Below, piece by piece: positions 52,688 through 61,652 of a stretch of 64,000 nucleotides of DNA (position 1 is the stretch's first letter; the number at the start of each line of letters is the position of its first letter). Source of the DNA: Mesorhizobium ciceri WSM4083 (GTDB lineage Bacteria > Pseudomonadota > Alphaproteobacteria > Rhizobiales > Rhizobiaceae); assembly GCF_000519305.1 (NCBI RefSeq), contig NZ_KI912610.1:653949-717948 (forward strand), read 5' to 3'. The notes beneath the pieces are model-generated. The model saw only the letters and a program-made list of their open reading frames with translations. It did no database searches and had not been told where the DNA came from. A program made the translations under genes and the position numbers.

Positions 52688-55600
52688 AAGGCTTCAATCT
52701 CTCCGACTGGGCGCTCAACCACCGCTCCATGGTCTGGTATTTCATGCTGGTCTTCGTCGTGGCTGGCGTGTTCTCCTACCTCAATCTCGGCCGTGAAGAA
52801 GACCCCAACTTCACCATCAAGACGATGATCATCCAGGCCAACTGGCCGGGCGCCTCGGTCAAGGAAACCGTGCAGCAGGTGACCGACCGTATCGAGAAGA
52901 AACTCGAGGAACTCGACAGCCTCGACTACACCAAGTCCGTCACCACGGCCGGCCAGACCGTCATCTTCGTCAACCTGAAGGACACCACCAAGGCACGCGA
53001 CGTCGTGCCGAACTGGATTCAGGTGCGCAACATGGTCAACGACATCGCGGCGCAGTTTCCGCAGGGGGTGCAGGGACCGTTCTTCAACGACCGCTTCGGC
53101 GACGTCTATGGCAACATCTACGCCTTCACATCGGACGGGCTGACGCCGCGCCAGTTGCGCGACTATGTCGAGGACGCCAGGACAAAAATCCTGACCGTGC
53201 CCAACGCCGGCAAGGTCGACCTCGTCGGCGCCCAGGACGAGGCGATCTATCTCGAATTCTCGACCCGCCAGATCGCCGCCCTTGGCCTCAACCAGCAGGC
53301 GATCGTGGCGAGCCTGCAAGCGCAGAACGCGATCACGCCGTCCGGTGTCATCCAGTCGGGGCCGGAGCGCATCAGCGTGCGTGTCGGCGGGCAGTTCACC
53401 TCCGAGGACAGCCTTCGCGCCATCAATCTGCGCGTCAATGACCGCTTCTTCCGGCTGAGCGATGTGGCGACGATCACACGCGGCTATGTCGATCCGCCAG
53501 CGGCACTGTTCCGCTTCAACGGCCAGGACGCGATCGGGCTCGCCATCGGCATGAAGCCCAACGCCAACCTGCTCGAATTCGGCGAGGCGCTGCATAAGGA
53601 GATGGACAAGGTGCTGGCCGACCTGCCGGTCGGCGTCGGCGTGCATCTGGTCGCCGACCAGCCGGTCATCGTCGAGGAGGCGGTCTCGGGCTTTACGCGC
53701 GCGCTGTTCGAGGCGGTGGCGATCGTGCTCGCGGTGTCCTTCATCAGCCTCGGCATGCGCGCCGGCTTCGTCGTGGCGCTGTCGATCCCGCTGGTCCTGG
53801 CCATCACCTTCACGGTCATGGCCTATCTCGGCATTTCTTTGCAACGTATTTCCCTGGGTGCGCTGATCATCTCGCTCGGGCTTCTGGTCGACGACGCGAT
53901 GATCGCGGTCGAGATGATGGTGGCGCGGCTGGAGGTCGGCGACAATCTGCGCAAGGCGGCGACCTATGTCTACACCTCGACCGCCTTCCCGATGTTGACC
54001 GGAACGCTGGTGACGGTTGCCGGCTTCATCCCGATCGGCCTCAACAACAGCGCCGCCGGCGAATACACCTTCACCCTGTTCGTCGTCATCGCGGTGTCGC
54101 TGCTGGTGTCATGGGTCGTGGCGGTGCTGTTTGCGCCACTGCTCGGCGTCACCATCCTGCCGGCGACGATGAAAACCAAGCATCACGACCAGCCCGGCCG
54201 CTTCACCTCGCTTTTCCGGCGGGTGCTTGTCGGCTCGGTGCGCCATCACTGGCTGACCATCATCGTCACCGTGCTTTTATTTGCCGGCTCGATCGCCGGC
54301 TTCGGCCTGGTGCAGCAGCAGTTCTTTCCGCCATCGGACCGGCCGGAGCTGATCGTCGACTGGAACCTGCCGCAGAATGCCTCGATCGCCGATACGCGCG
54401 ACCAGATGGAGCGGTTCGAGCAGCGGGCGCTGGTCGGCAATCCCGACATCGACCATTTTTCATCCTATATCGGCCAGGGCGCGGTGCGTTTTGTGCTCGC
54501 CTATGACGTGCAGCCGGCCAACCCCTATTTCGGCCAGACCGTCATCGTCACCAAAAGCATCGCGGCCCGCAACCGGGTCAAGCCGGCGCTTGAAAGACTG
54601 CTGCGCGAGGAGTTCGTCGGCACCGACGCCTTCGTCAAGCCGCTCGAACTCGGACCGCCGGTCGGCCGCCCGGTGCAGTATCGCGTCGGCGGTCCCAACA
54701 TCCAGACGGTGCGCGAACTGGCGCAGCAATTCGCCGGTGTCATCTCCGCCAATCCAAAGCTAGCCGCGCCGACCTTCGACTGGAACGAGCCGCAGCGCGT
54801 GCTGAGGGTCGACGTGCTGCAGGACAAGGCACGCCAGCTCGGCATCACCTCTTCCGACATCGCCAGCGCGCTGAACAGTACGGTCGGCGGCGCCACCATC
54901 ACGCAGGTGCGCGACGCTACCTATCTGATCAATGTCGTGGCGCGCTCGCGTGGGTCCGAACGCGGCTCGATCGAGACGTTGCAGAACATGCAATTGCCGA
55001 CCAGTACCGGCGAGGCGATCCCGCTCGCGGCCGTCGCCAACTTCCGCTACGATCTGGAGCAGCCAACGGTGTGGCGACGCGACCGCATTCCAACCATCAC
55101 CGTGCGCGCCGGACTGGTCGGCGACGTGCTGCCGGCCACCGTCGTCAACGAATTGAAGCCATCGGTCGATGCCTTCACCGCCAAGCTGCCGCCGGGCTAT
55201 TCAATTGAGACCGCCGGCTCGGTCGAGGAGAGCGGCAAAAGCCAGGGACCGATCGCCGCCGTCGTGCCGTTGATGCTGTTCGTCATGGCGACGATCCTGA
55301 TGGTGCAATTGCAAAGCTTCCAGCGCCTGTTCCTGGTCGTCGCCGTAGCGCCGCTCGGCCTGATCGGCGTGGTGGCGGCCTTGGTGCCCAGCGGCGCGCC
55401 GCTTGGCTTTGTCGCCATCCTCGGCGTGCTGGCCCTGATCGGCATCCTGATCCGCAACTCGGTCATCCTGATTGTGCAGATCGAGGATCTGGTCGCCGAG
55501 GGCAAGGACCGCTGGGCGGCCGTCATTGAGGCGACGGAACACCGCATGCGGCCGATCGCACTGACGGCGGCGGCCGCCAGCCTGGCGCTGATCCCGATCG

Positions 55601-55782
55601 CGCGCGAAGTGTTCTGGGGGCCGATGGCCTATGCCATGATGGGCGGCATCGTCGCCGGTACTGCGATCACGCTGCTGTTCCTGCCGGCGCTTTATGTGAC
55701 GTGGTTCAGGATCAAGGAGCCGAAAGGCCAGGAAGAGCCCTCCGTTCTGGAGAACGGCGAACAGGCACAAGGCTCAACTTAA
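52684..55782 (+). CDS. RND-family efflux permease
   Basis: Proton-driven inner-membrane pump of 1032 residues with the duplicated 6+6 helix RND layout: one helix at the N-terminus (SMVWYFMLVFVVAGVFSYL), a large periplasmic porter domain, helices 2-6 (from LFEAVAIVLAVSFISLGMRA), a second periplasmic domain and helices 8-12 (from IAAVVPLMLFVMATILMVQL). The proton-relay acidic pair is present in SLGLLVDDAMIAVEMM. Lack of heavy-metal-type motifs suggests a multidrug/lipophilic substrate pump. The operon lacks an outer-membrane factor and a regulator, so a shared TolC-type channel is implied. Confidence 0.93.
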   Translation: MKGFNLSDWALNHRSMVWYFMLVFVVAGVFSYLNLGREEDPNFTIKTMIIQANWPGASVKETVQQVTDRIEKKLEELDSLDYTKSVTTAGQTVIFVNLKDTTKARDVVPNWIQVRNMVNDIAAQFPQGVQGPFFNDRFGDVYGNIYAFTSDGLTPRQLRDYVEDARTKILTVPNAGKVDLVGAQDEAIYLEFSTRQIAALGLNQQAIVASLQAQNAITPSGVIQSGPERISVRVGGQFTSEDSLRAINLRVNDRFFRLSDVATITRGYVDPPAALFRFNGQDAIGLAIGMKPNANLLEFGEALHKEMDKVLADLPVGVGVHLVADQPVIVEEAVSGFTRALFEAVAIVLAVSFISLGMRAGFVVALSIPLVLAITFTVMAYLGISLQRISLGALIISLGLLVDDAMIAVEMMVARLEVGDNLRKAATYVYTSTAFPMLTGTLVTVAGFIPIGLNNSAAGEYTFTLFVVIAVSLLVSWVVAVLFAPLLGVTILPATMKTKHHDQPGRFTSLFRRVLVGSVRHHWLTIIVTVLLFAGSIAGFGLVQQQFFPPSDRPELIVDWNLPQNASIADTRDQMERFEQRALVGNPDIDHFSSYIGQGAVRFVLAYDVQPANPYFGQTVIVTKSIAARNRVKPALERLLREEFVGTDAFVKPLELGPPVGRPVQYRVGGPNIQTVRELAQQFAGVISANPKLAAPTFDWNEPQRVLRVDVLQDKARQLGITSSDIASALNSTVGGATITQVRDATYLINVVARSRGSERGSIETLQNMQLPTSTGEAIPLAAVANFRYDLEQPTVWRRDRIPTITVRAGLVGDVLPATVVNELKPSVDAFTAKLPPGYSIETAGSVEESGKSQGPIAAVVPLMLFVMATILMVQLQSFQRLFLVVAVAPLGLIGVVAALVPSGAPLGFVAILGVLALIGILIRNSVILIVQIEDLVAEGKDRWAAVIEATEHRMRPIALTAAAASLALIPIAREVFWGPMAYAMMGGIVAGTAITLLFLPALYVTWFRIKEPKGQEEPSVLENGEQAQGST

Positions 55783-55794
55783 GGCTTTGCCGGG

Positions 55795-56109
55795 TCATTC
55801 GTTGTCGTTGGAGGGTACAGGGTGCGACCTGGCGCGTTGCCACGGCGACGATCTTGAGATGCGCCACGCATGCCAGCCTTCTGGCAAGTCGGCCAACGAC
55901 TGGATGCTTTCGTCCCGCTGCACAACGTTTTGCAAGCTGACGATCATGATATCGCCTTCGTCAACAGGTCCCCTTTCGCTGTTGTGGAATTGCCAACTGC
56001 CGTCGTCATCGTCATGCGAGACGTAGGCAATCCAGTCGCCACGCGTAACTATGCCCCTATCCACAAACACCGCGACATTGGGTGGATCTGCAAACTTCCA
56101 CTCCTCCAT
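55795..56109 (-). CDS. small DUF2185-like hypothetical protein
   Basis: A 104-residue cytosolic acidic protein. ATG 56109 (MEEWKFADPPNVAVFVDRGI) follows GGGGGAAC; the open frame extends 11 residues further upstream. The region HDDDDGSWQFHNSE and IMIVSLQNVVQRDESIQSLADLPEGWHAWRIS resembles DUF2185/Imm-type proteins (dGdWqF...l.e.D.sl..laDLP.Gw.A.R), but this is from memory and not certain. It stands alone between the RND operon (convergent) and the ABC importer. Confidence 0.65.
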   Translation of the reverse strand: MEEWKFADPPNVAVFVDRGIVTRGDWIAYVSHDDDDGSWQFHNSERGPVDEGDIMIVSLQNVVQRDESIQSLADLPEGWHAWRISRSSPWQRARSHPVPSNDNE

Positions 56110-56155
56110 GGTAGTTCCCCCAAGACGGGTTGTTCTGTGCACAGGAAGAACGAAT

Positions 56156-56905
56156 TCAGGCGGTTCTCACAAACCCGTCGCTGGCCCGCAACAGATTGCG
56201 CGTATAATCCTTGGTTACGCGGCGTTCGACAAGGTCTGCCGCCGCCAGATTCTCCACAGCCTCGCCGCTTTGCATCACCATCAGCCGTTCGCACATATGG
56301 GTGATGATGGCGAGGTCGTGGCTGACCATAAGGAAGGTCAGCTTGCGCCGCCTGCGTACCTCTTCCAACAGGTTGAGCACTTCCGCCTGCACCGAGGCGT
56401 CGAGCGCCGAGGTCGGCTCGTCGAGCAGCAGGATCGACGGTTCGAGAATCAGTGCACGCGCGATCGCCACGCGCTGGCGCTGGCCGCCGGAGAGCTGGTG
56501 CGAATAGCGGAACCGAAAACCGTTGCCGAGGCCGACCTCGTCGAGCGCCCGCTGGATGCGCTTTTCGCCGTCGGCAAAGCCATGGATGGCAAGCGGTTCC
56601 TGCAGCAGCCGGTCGACGGTCTGGCGCGGGTGCAGCGAGCCGTACGGATCCTGGAAGACCATCTGCACTTCGCGGTAGAAGGCCTTGTCGCGGCGTGGCC
56701 CAAGCGTCTTGCCGTTGACGACGATGCTGCCCGATGCGACCGGCGCAAGGCCGGCGATGGCCCGCAGCAGCGTCGATTTGCCGGAGCCGGATTCACCGAC
56801 CAGGCCGAAGGATTCGCCCGGCTGCACGTCGAGGCTGACACCCTTCAGCGCGCGAAAACGGTCGAAGATCACTTCCAGCCTGTCGACGGCAATCGCGGAA
56901 GTCAT
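56156..56905 (-). CDS. oligopeptide/dipeptide-type ABC transporter ATPase (second subunit)
   Basis: A 249-residue ABC ATPase (DppF/OppF-like). Walker A is GLVGESGSGKSTLLRAIAG, the signature is SHQLSGGQRQRVAIARAL, Walker B is PSILLLDEPTSALDASVQ and the switch histidine lies in LMVSHDLAIITHMCERLMVM. ATG 56905 overlaps the preceding ATPase stop by four bases (ATGA); an upstream GTG at 56914 is less likely. The usual C-terminal Opp extension is short. It is the last gene of a five-gene importer operon. Confidence 0.92.
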   Translation of the reverse strand: MTSAIAVDRLEVIFDRFRALKGVSLDVQPGESFGLVGESGSGKSTLLRAIAGLAPVASGSIVVNGKTLGPRRDKAFYREVQMVFQDPYGSLHPRQTVDRLLQEPLAIHGFADGEKRIQRALDEVGLGNGFRFRYSHQLSGGQRQRVAIARALILEPSILLLDEPTSALDASVQAEVLNLLEEVRRRRKLTFLMVSHDLAIITHMCERLMVMQSGEAVENLAAADLVERRVTKDYTRNLLRASDGFVRTA

Positions 56906-57747
56906 GCCGCCCACTCCGGCTTGCGGTCGAGCACCGGCAGCGGGTGGCGGTCGGCACCGATCTTGGGCATGCAGTTGAGCAGGCCGCGCGTGTAGGGGTG
57001 CTGGGCCTGGCCGAGTTCTGACGCCTTGAGCTGCTCGACCACCTTGCCGGCATACATGACGATGACGCGGTCGCAGAACGATGAGACCAGGCGCAGATCG
57101 TGCGAGATGAAGATCAGCCCCATGCCGCGCTCGCTGACCAGCCGGTCGAGGATGCCGAGCACATCGAGCTGCACGGTGACGTCGAGCGCCGAGGTCGGCT
57201 CGTCGGCGATCATCATTTCCGGACCGGCGATCAGCATCATGGCGATCATGGCGCGCTGGCCCATGCCGCCCGAAACTTCATGCGGATGCAAATTGAAGAC
57301 ACGAGAGGGATCACGTATCTGCACCGCCTCCAGCATGGCCAATGCACGGTCGCGTGCCTCGGCCTTGCCGACCTTTTCATGGGTGCGCAGCGTCTCGACG
57401 ATCTGGCGACCGATGCTCATCACCGGGTCGAGCGAATATTTCGGATCCTGCAGGATCATGGCGATGCGCTTGCCGCGCAGCGCCCGGCGTTCGCGTGGCG
57501 AGACGCTGAGCAGGTCGATGCCGTCGAAGGCGAGCTTGTTGGCCGATATCCGCGCCTGCGGCGGCGTCAGGCCCATGATGGCGCGGCCGGTCTGCGATTT
57601 TCCCGAGCCGGACTCGCCGACGATGCCGAGCCGTTCGCGACCGAGCGAAAAGGAGACGCCGCGCACCGCCTCGATCAGCCCGGTGCGGGTCGGGAAGGTG
57701 ACGCGCAGGTCGTCGACGTCGAGAAGCGTCTTCGTTTCTCTGCTCAT
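56902..57747 (-). CDS. oligopeptide/dipeptide-type ABC transporter ATPase (first subunit)
   Basis: A 281-residue ABC ATPase (DppD/OppD-like). Walker A is GIVGESGSGKSQTGRAIMG, the signature is HEVSGGMGQRAMIAMMLI, Walker B is PEMMIADEPTSALDVTVQ and the H-loop is FISHDLRLVSSFCDRVIVM. The C-terminal HPYTRGLLNCMPKI is typical of the peptide subfamily, but the four-cysteine cluster motif of many OppD/DppD proteins is not seen. It overlaps the permease gene by four bases. Confidence 0.92.
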   Translation of the reverse strand: MSRETKTLLDVDDLRVTFPTRTGLIEAVRGVSFSLGRERLGIVGESGSGKSQTGRAIMGLTPPQARISANKLAFDGIDLLSVSPRERRALRGKRIAMILQDPKYSLDPVMSIGRQIVETLRTHEKVGKAEARDRALAMLEAVQIRDPSRVFNLHPHEVSGGMGQRAMIAMMLIAGPEMMIADEPTSALDVTVQLDVLGILDRLVSERGMGLIFISHDLRLVSSFCDRVIVMYAGKVVEQLKASELGQAQHPYTRGLLNCMPKIGADRHPLPVLDRKPEWAA

Positions 57748-58664
57748 TGGTCACCACTACGGGGATCGAGCGCGTCGCGCAGGCCGTCGCCGAGCAGATT
57801 GAAACCGAGGCTGACAATGAGGATGGCGAAGCCCGGCGCACCGGCCACCCACCATTGGTCGAGCACGAAGCGGCGACCGGACGCGATCATCGTGCCCCAT
57901 TCGGGCAGCGGCGGCTGCGCGCCGAGTCCGAGGAAACCGAGCCCGGCGGCGGTCAGGATGATGCCGGCCATGTCGAGCGTCACCCTGACGATCAGGGACG
58001 AAATGCAAAGCGGCATGATATGGCGCAGCACGATGCGAAAGGGCGAGGCGCCCATCAGCTGCACCGCCTTGATGTAATCGGAATTGCGCACCGTCAGCGT
58101 CTCGGCGCGCGCGATACGGGCGTAGGGCGGCCATGAGGTGATGGCGATGGCCAGCACCGCATTCTCAATGCCGGGGCCCAGTGCTGCGACAAAGGCCAGC
58201 GCCAGGATCAGCTTGGGAAAGGCGAGGAAGATGTCGGTGATGCGCATCAGGATGGCGTCGGTCCAGCCGCCGGCATAGCCGGCCACCGTGCCGACCAAGA
58301 GGCCGATCGGTGCCGCGATGATGGCCACCAGGATGACCACATAAAGCGTCCAACGCGAGCCGTAGAGGATGCGCGACAGGATATCGCGGCCGAGATCGTC
58401 GGTGCCGAACCAGTGCTCGGCGCTCGGCGCCAGCAGGCGCGCGTTCTTCAGGTCGCCGAACGTCGGAGAATAGGGCGCCAGCACGCCGGCAAGGGCGGCG
58501 ACGACCAGCAAGGCAATGATGATGAGCAGGCCGAGAAAGGCCAGCCGGTTGGCGGAAAAGCGCCGCCACGCCACATAGGCGCGGCCGAGCCTTGCCTGCA
58601 TGCGCGAGGCCGGCCGTTCGCTGAGCAGCCAGTCCCGACGACTCTGGATAGTGTCGGCGCTCAT
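57744..58664 (-). CDS. ABC transporter permease, DppC type
   Basis: A 306-residue inner-membrane permease with a long cytoplasmic N-terminus (SADTIQSRRDWLLSERPASR) and six hydrophobic segments, the first LAFLGLLIIIALLVVAALAGV. Typical motifs are GTDDLGRDILSRILYGSRWTL and the EAA loop YIKAVQLMGASPFRIVLRHIMP. ATG 58664 overlaps the stop of the partner permease (ATGA); the frame is open much further upstream but that part is antisense-like shadow of the partner gene. Together with the other four genes it imports peptides or similar amines/sugars. Confidence 0.92.
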   Translation of the reverse strand: MSADTIQSRRDWLLSERPASRMQARLGRAYVAWRRFSANRLAFLGLLIIIALLVVAALAGVLAPYSPTFGDLKNARLLAPSAEHWFGTDDLGRDILSRILYGSRWTLYVVILVAIIAAPIGLLVGTVAGYAGGWTDAILMRITDIFLAFPKLILALAFVAALGPGIENAVLAIAITSWPPYARIARAETLTVRNSDYIKAVQLMGASPFRIVLRHIMPLCISSLIVRVTLDMAGIILTAAGLGFLGLGAQPPLPEWGTMIASGRRFVLDQWWVAGAPGFAILIVSLGFNLLGDGLRDALDPRSGDQ

Positions 58665-59728
58665 TGAACCTTCGTCCTCGGATCGAGCACCCGATACAGC
58701 AGGTCGGAGAGGAGATTGATGGCGATGAACACCGAGCCGATGACTATGGTGCCGCCGAGCACCGCATTCATGTCGGCGTTCTGCAGCGAATTGGTGATGT
58801 AAAGGCCGATGCCCGGCCACGAGAACACGGTTTCGGTGAGCACCGAGCCTTCGAGCAGCCCGGCATAGGAGAGCGCGATCACCGTCACCATCGGCACCGC
58901 CGCATTGCGCAGCGCGTGGCCCCAGATGATGCGGGTTTCCGACAGGCCCTTGGCGCGCGCCGCGACGATGTATTCCTGGGACAGTTCGTTGAGCATGAAC
59001 GAACGCGTCATGCGGCTGATATAGGCGAGCGAGAAGTAGCCGAGCAGCGAGGCCGGCAGGATGATGTGGCGGAAGGCGTCGTAAAAAACGTCCCACTGCC
59101 CCTGCATCGCGGAGTCGAGGAGATAGAAGCCCGTGATCGGCGTAAAAGTGTATTCGTAGACGACGTCGAGCCGCGCCGGAAAGGCAACCCATTGCAGCTT
59201 GGCATAAAACAGCACCAGCCCCAGCAGCCCCAGCCAGAAGATCGGCACGGAATAGCCGATCAAGCCGATGACGCGCACGATCTGGTCGATGAGGCTGCCG
59301 CGCTTGACCGCCGCCAGCACGCCGAGCGGCACGCCGAACAACGCGCCGATCAGCGTTCCGAGCGTCGCAAGTTCCGTAGTTGCCGGAAGCGCCCGGCGAA
59401 TGTCAGTCATGACCGGATTGGTGGTCAGCACGGAGACGCCGAAATTGCCGTTCAGCGCATTCTTCACATAGATGTAGAATTGCTCGATCAACGGCAGATC
59501 GAGGCCCATCTCGCGGCGCGTGCGCTCGACGACATTGGCCGGCGCCCGGTCGCCGAGCACCGCCAGCACCGGGTCGATCGGAATGACGCGGCCGATGAAG
59601 AAGGTGACCGCGAGCAGACCAAGATAGGTCGTGATCGCAATGACCAGGAAACGGCCAAGCGATGATGCGATAGCGACGGCGCGGGCGCTGCCGCGCCCCG
59701 CCGCCATTTCTTTTTCAACCGCGCTCAT
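58661..59728 (-). CDS. ABC transporter permease, DppB type
   Basis: A 355-residue inner-membrane permease. The first hydrophobic segment is FLVIAITTYLGLLAVTFFIG, followed by the DppB-type region IPIDPVLAVLGDRAPANVVERTRREMGLDLPLIEQF. The EAA loop is EYIVAARAKGLSETRIIWGHALRNA, and VLTETVFSWPGIGLY is the standard late motif. It starts 18 bases after the substrate-binding protein gene and overlaps the second permease. It has an N-terminal charged tail slightly longer than E. coli DppB. Confidence 0.92.
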   Translation of the reverse strand: MSAVEKEMAAGRGSARAVAIASSLGRFLVIAITTYLGLLAVTFFIGRVIPIDPVLAVLGDRAPANVVERTRREMGLDLPLIEQFYIYVKNALNGNFGVSVLTTNPVMTDIRRALPATTELATLGTLIGALFGVPLGVLAAVKRGSLIDQIVRVIGLIGYSVPIFWLGLLGLVLFYAKLQWVAFPARLDVVYEYTFTPITGFYLLDSAMQGQWDVFYDAFRHIILPASLLGYFSLAYISRMTRSFMLNELSQEYIVAARAKGLSETRIIWGHALRNAAVPMVTVIALSYAGLLEGSVLTETVFSWPGIGLYITNSLQNADMNAVLGGTIVIGSVFIAINLLSDLLYRVLDPRTKVQ

Positions 59729-59746
59729 GCGGCGTGTCCGCGAGCA

Positions 59747-61390
59747 TTATTCCTTGGACACCGGTCCGACGAAATTGCTGTCGAAGCTCGGGCCGAGCGC
59801 AAAGCCCTTGAGGTTCTTGCGCAGGCCGGCCACTTCCAGCTGCTGGTGGATGACGACGAAGGGGCTGGTGTCGAGGATCTTCTTCTCGAGATCCTTGTAC
59901 ATGTCGGCGCGTTTGCCGGCATCCTTCTCGAGCAGTGCTGCTTCCGTCTCCTTGGTCAGGTCCGGAATGTCCCAGGCGTTGCGCCAGGCGAGCGTCTTGG
60001 ACTTGCCCGCATCCGAATTGTCCGGGTTAGAGGCAAAGGTCTGGGCGTTGGAATTCGGGTCGAAATAATCCTGGCCCCACTGGCCGATATAGATGTCGTG
60101 GTTGCGGGCGCGGTATTTGGTCAGCGTCTGCTTGCCGTCGCCCGGGATGATCTCGAGCTTGATGCCGGCCTGGCCAAGCGTCTGCTGGATCGATTCCGCC
60201 ATGCCTGTCGTCGGCTGGCCGGTGCGTACGTCCATGGTTACGCTGAAGCCGTCGGGCAGGCCGGCCTTGGCCAGCAATTCCTTGGCCTTGGCGACGTCGA
60301 GCTTGAACGGATTCTCGTCGAGTTCCCCGAGCACGCCCTTGGGCAGGAAGGTCTGGTGGATTTCGCCGATGCCCTTGAGGATCGTCGAGCTCAGCGCATC
60401 ATAGTCGACCAGATATTTGAACGCCTGGCGCACCTCGGGCTTGGCAAGGTTGGCATTCTTCTGGTTGAGGCTGATGTAATAGACCGTGCCCTTCGGCGCG
60501 CTGGTGGTGGTGAGGTCGGCGTTCTTGGCGATGGCGTCGAGGTCGTTCGGCTCGAGATTGCGGGCAACGTCGATGTCGCCGGCCTCCAGCGCCAGGCGCT
60601 GGCCCGAGCTTTCCTTCATGTTGCGGTAGATGACGCGGGCGAGTTTGGCCTTCTCGCCATGGTAGTTGTCGTTGCGCTCCATGACGACGGCTTCGTTGGC
60701 GCGCCATTCACGCAGCTTGTAGGCGCCCGAACCGGCATAGCCGGTTTTCAGCCAGGCATTGCCGAAGTCATTGTCCCATTTGTAGTCGGCACTGGGGGTC
60801 ACGGCCGCGATATGCTCCTTGACCAGCTTGGCGTCGACGACCGACGCAACCGTGGCCGACAGGCAGTTCAGCACGAAGCTTGGCGCATAGGCCTTGTCGA
60901 CAGTGAACTGGAAAGTGCTGTCGTCGACCGCCTTGGCCTTCTCGGTGACGTTGTCGCCGCTGATGCCGAATTGGCCGATGATGAAGGCCGGGCTCTTGTC
61001 GAGCTTGACGGCGCGTTCGAACGACCAGGCGACGTCGGCCGCGGTGATCGGATTGCCGGAGGCGAATTTGAGGCCGGGCTTGAGCTTGAACGTGTAGGTC
61101 AGCCCATCGTCGGAGACGGTCCAGCTTTCGGCGAGGTCGCCCTTGACCTTGGAGGTGTCGCTGAGGTCGAGACGGACCAGCAGATCATAGGTATTGCCGG
61201 TGACCTCGGCGGTCGACAACTCGAACGCCTCGCCCGGATCCATGGAGATGATGTCGTCGATCGCGAAACCTTCGACCAGCGTGTCGGCGGGCGTGACCGC
61301 ACCGGCGGGCGCGCCGGCCAGAAGCAGTGCGGACATGGCCGCACCCGCAAGCAGGAAGCGAGAGCGTAGAGCAAACTTTTCCATCATCAT
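59747..61390 (-). CDS. ABC transporter substrate-binding protein, family 5 (peptide type)
   Basis: Periplasmic binding protein of 547 residues. A signal peptide covers about residues 1-31 (SRFLLAGAAMSALLLAGAPAGA). The family-5 pattern is clear: DDIISMDPGEAFELSTAEVTGNTYDLLV, then LAESWTVSDDGLTYTFKLKPGLKF and the later AFKYLVDYDALSSTILKG. Three ATG codons begin the gene behind AGGGAAC. It heads the importer operon, with 262 gene-free bases upstream that should hold the promoter. Ligand identity (peptide, opine-like compound, glycoside) cannot be told from sequence. Confidence 0.92.
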   Translation of the reverse strand: MMMEKFALRSRFLLAGAAMSALLLAGAPAGAVTPADTLVEGFAIDDIISMDPGEAFELSTAEVTGNTYDLLVRLDLSDTSKVKGDLAESWTVSDDGLTYTFKLKPGLKFASGNPITAADVAWSFERAVKLDKSPAFIIGQFGISGDNVTEKAKAVDDSTFQFTVDKAYAPSFVLNCLSATVASVVDAKLVKEHIAAVTPSADYKWDNDFGNAWLKTGYAGSGAYKLREWRANEAVVMERNDNYHGEKAKLARVIYRNMKESSGQRLALEAGDIDVARNLEPNDLDAIAKNADLTTTSAPKGTVYYISLNQKNANLAKPEVRQAFKYLVDYDALSSTILKGIGEIHQTFLPKGVLGELDENPFKLDVAKAKELLAKAGLPDGFSVTMDVRTGQPTTGMAESIQQTLGQAGIKLEIIPGDGKQTLTKYRARNHDIYIGQWGQDYFDPNSNAQTFASNPDNSDAGKSKTLAWRNAWDIPDLTKETEAALLEKDAGKRADMYKDLEKKILDTSPFVVIHQQLEVAGLRKNLKGFALGPSFDSNFVGPVSKE

Positions 61391-61652
61391 CGTGATTGTT
61401 CCCTGTTTTGTTGTTTGTTGACCTGAGTTCCCGGCTCAGGGTTGTGGAATTCTTTTCGGGCCTGGAGACGGCCCCACCGACCTCTTACCGTTGCGGTTTT
61501 TGTCCAGTTGGTCAACACCATATCCGGCGGCCTCGTGGCGGGCAACGAGCATTTATACGACGGCTCGATGGGCCAGAAAGGCCGGCGGGATGTCGACGCA
61601 TAGGCCAGCCAATCGAGGCTGCCGAGTCGGGGAAATCTGGCGAATGTCGCGG

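Noticed and set aside
58665..59192. Upstream extension of the DppC-type permease
   Set aside because: The extra residues are a shifted-frame reading of the DppB-type permease; the ATG at 58664 with an ATGA overlap is the natural start.
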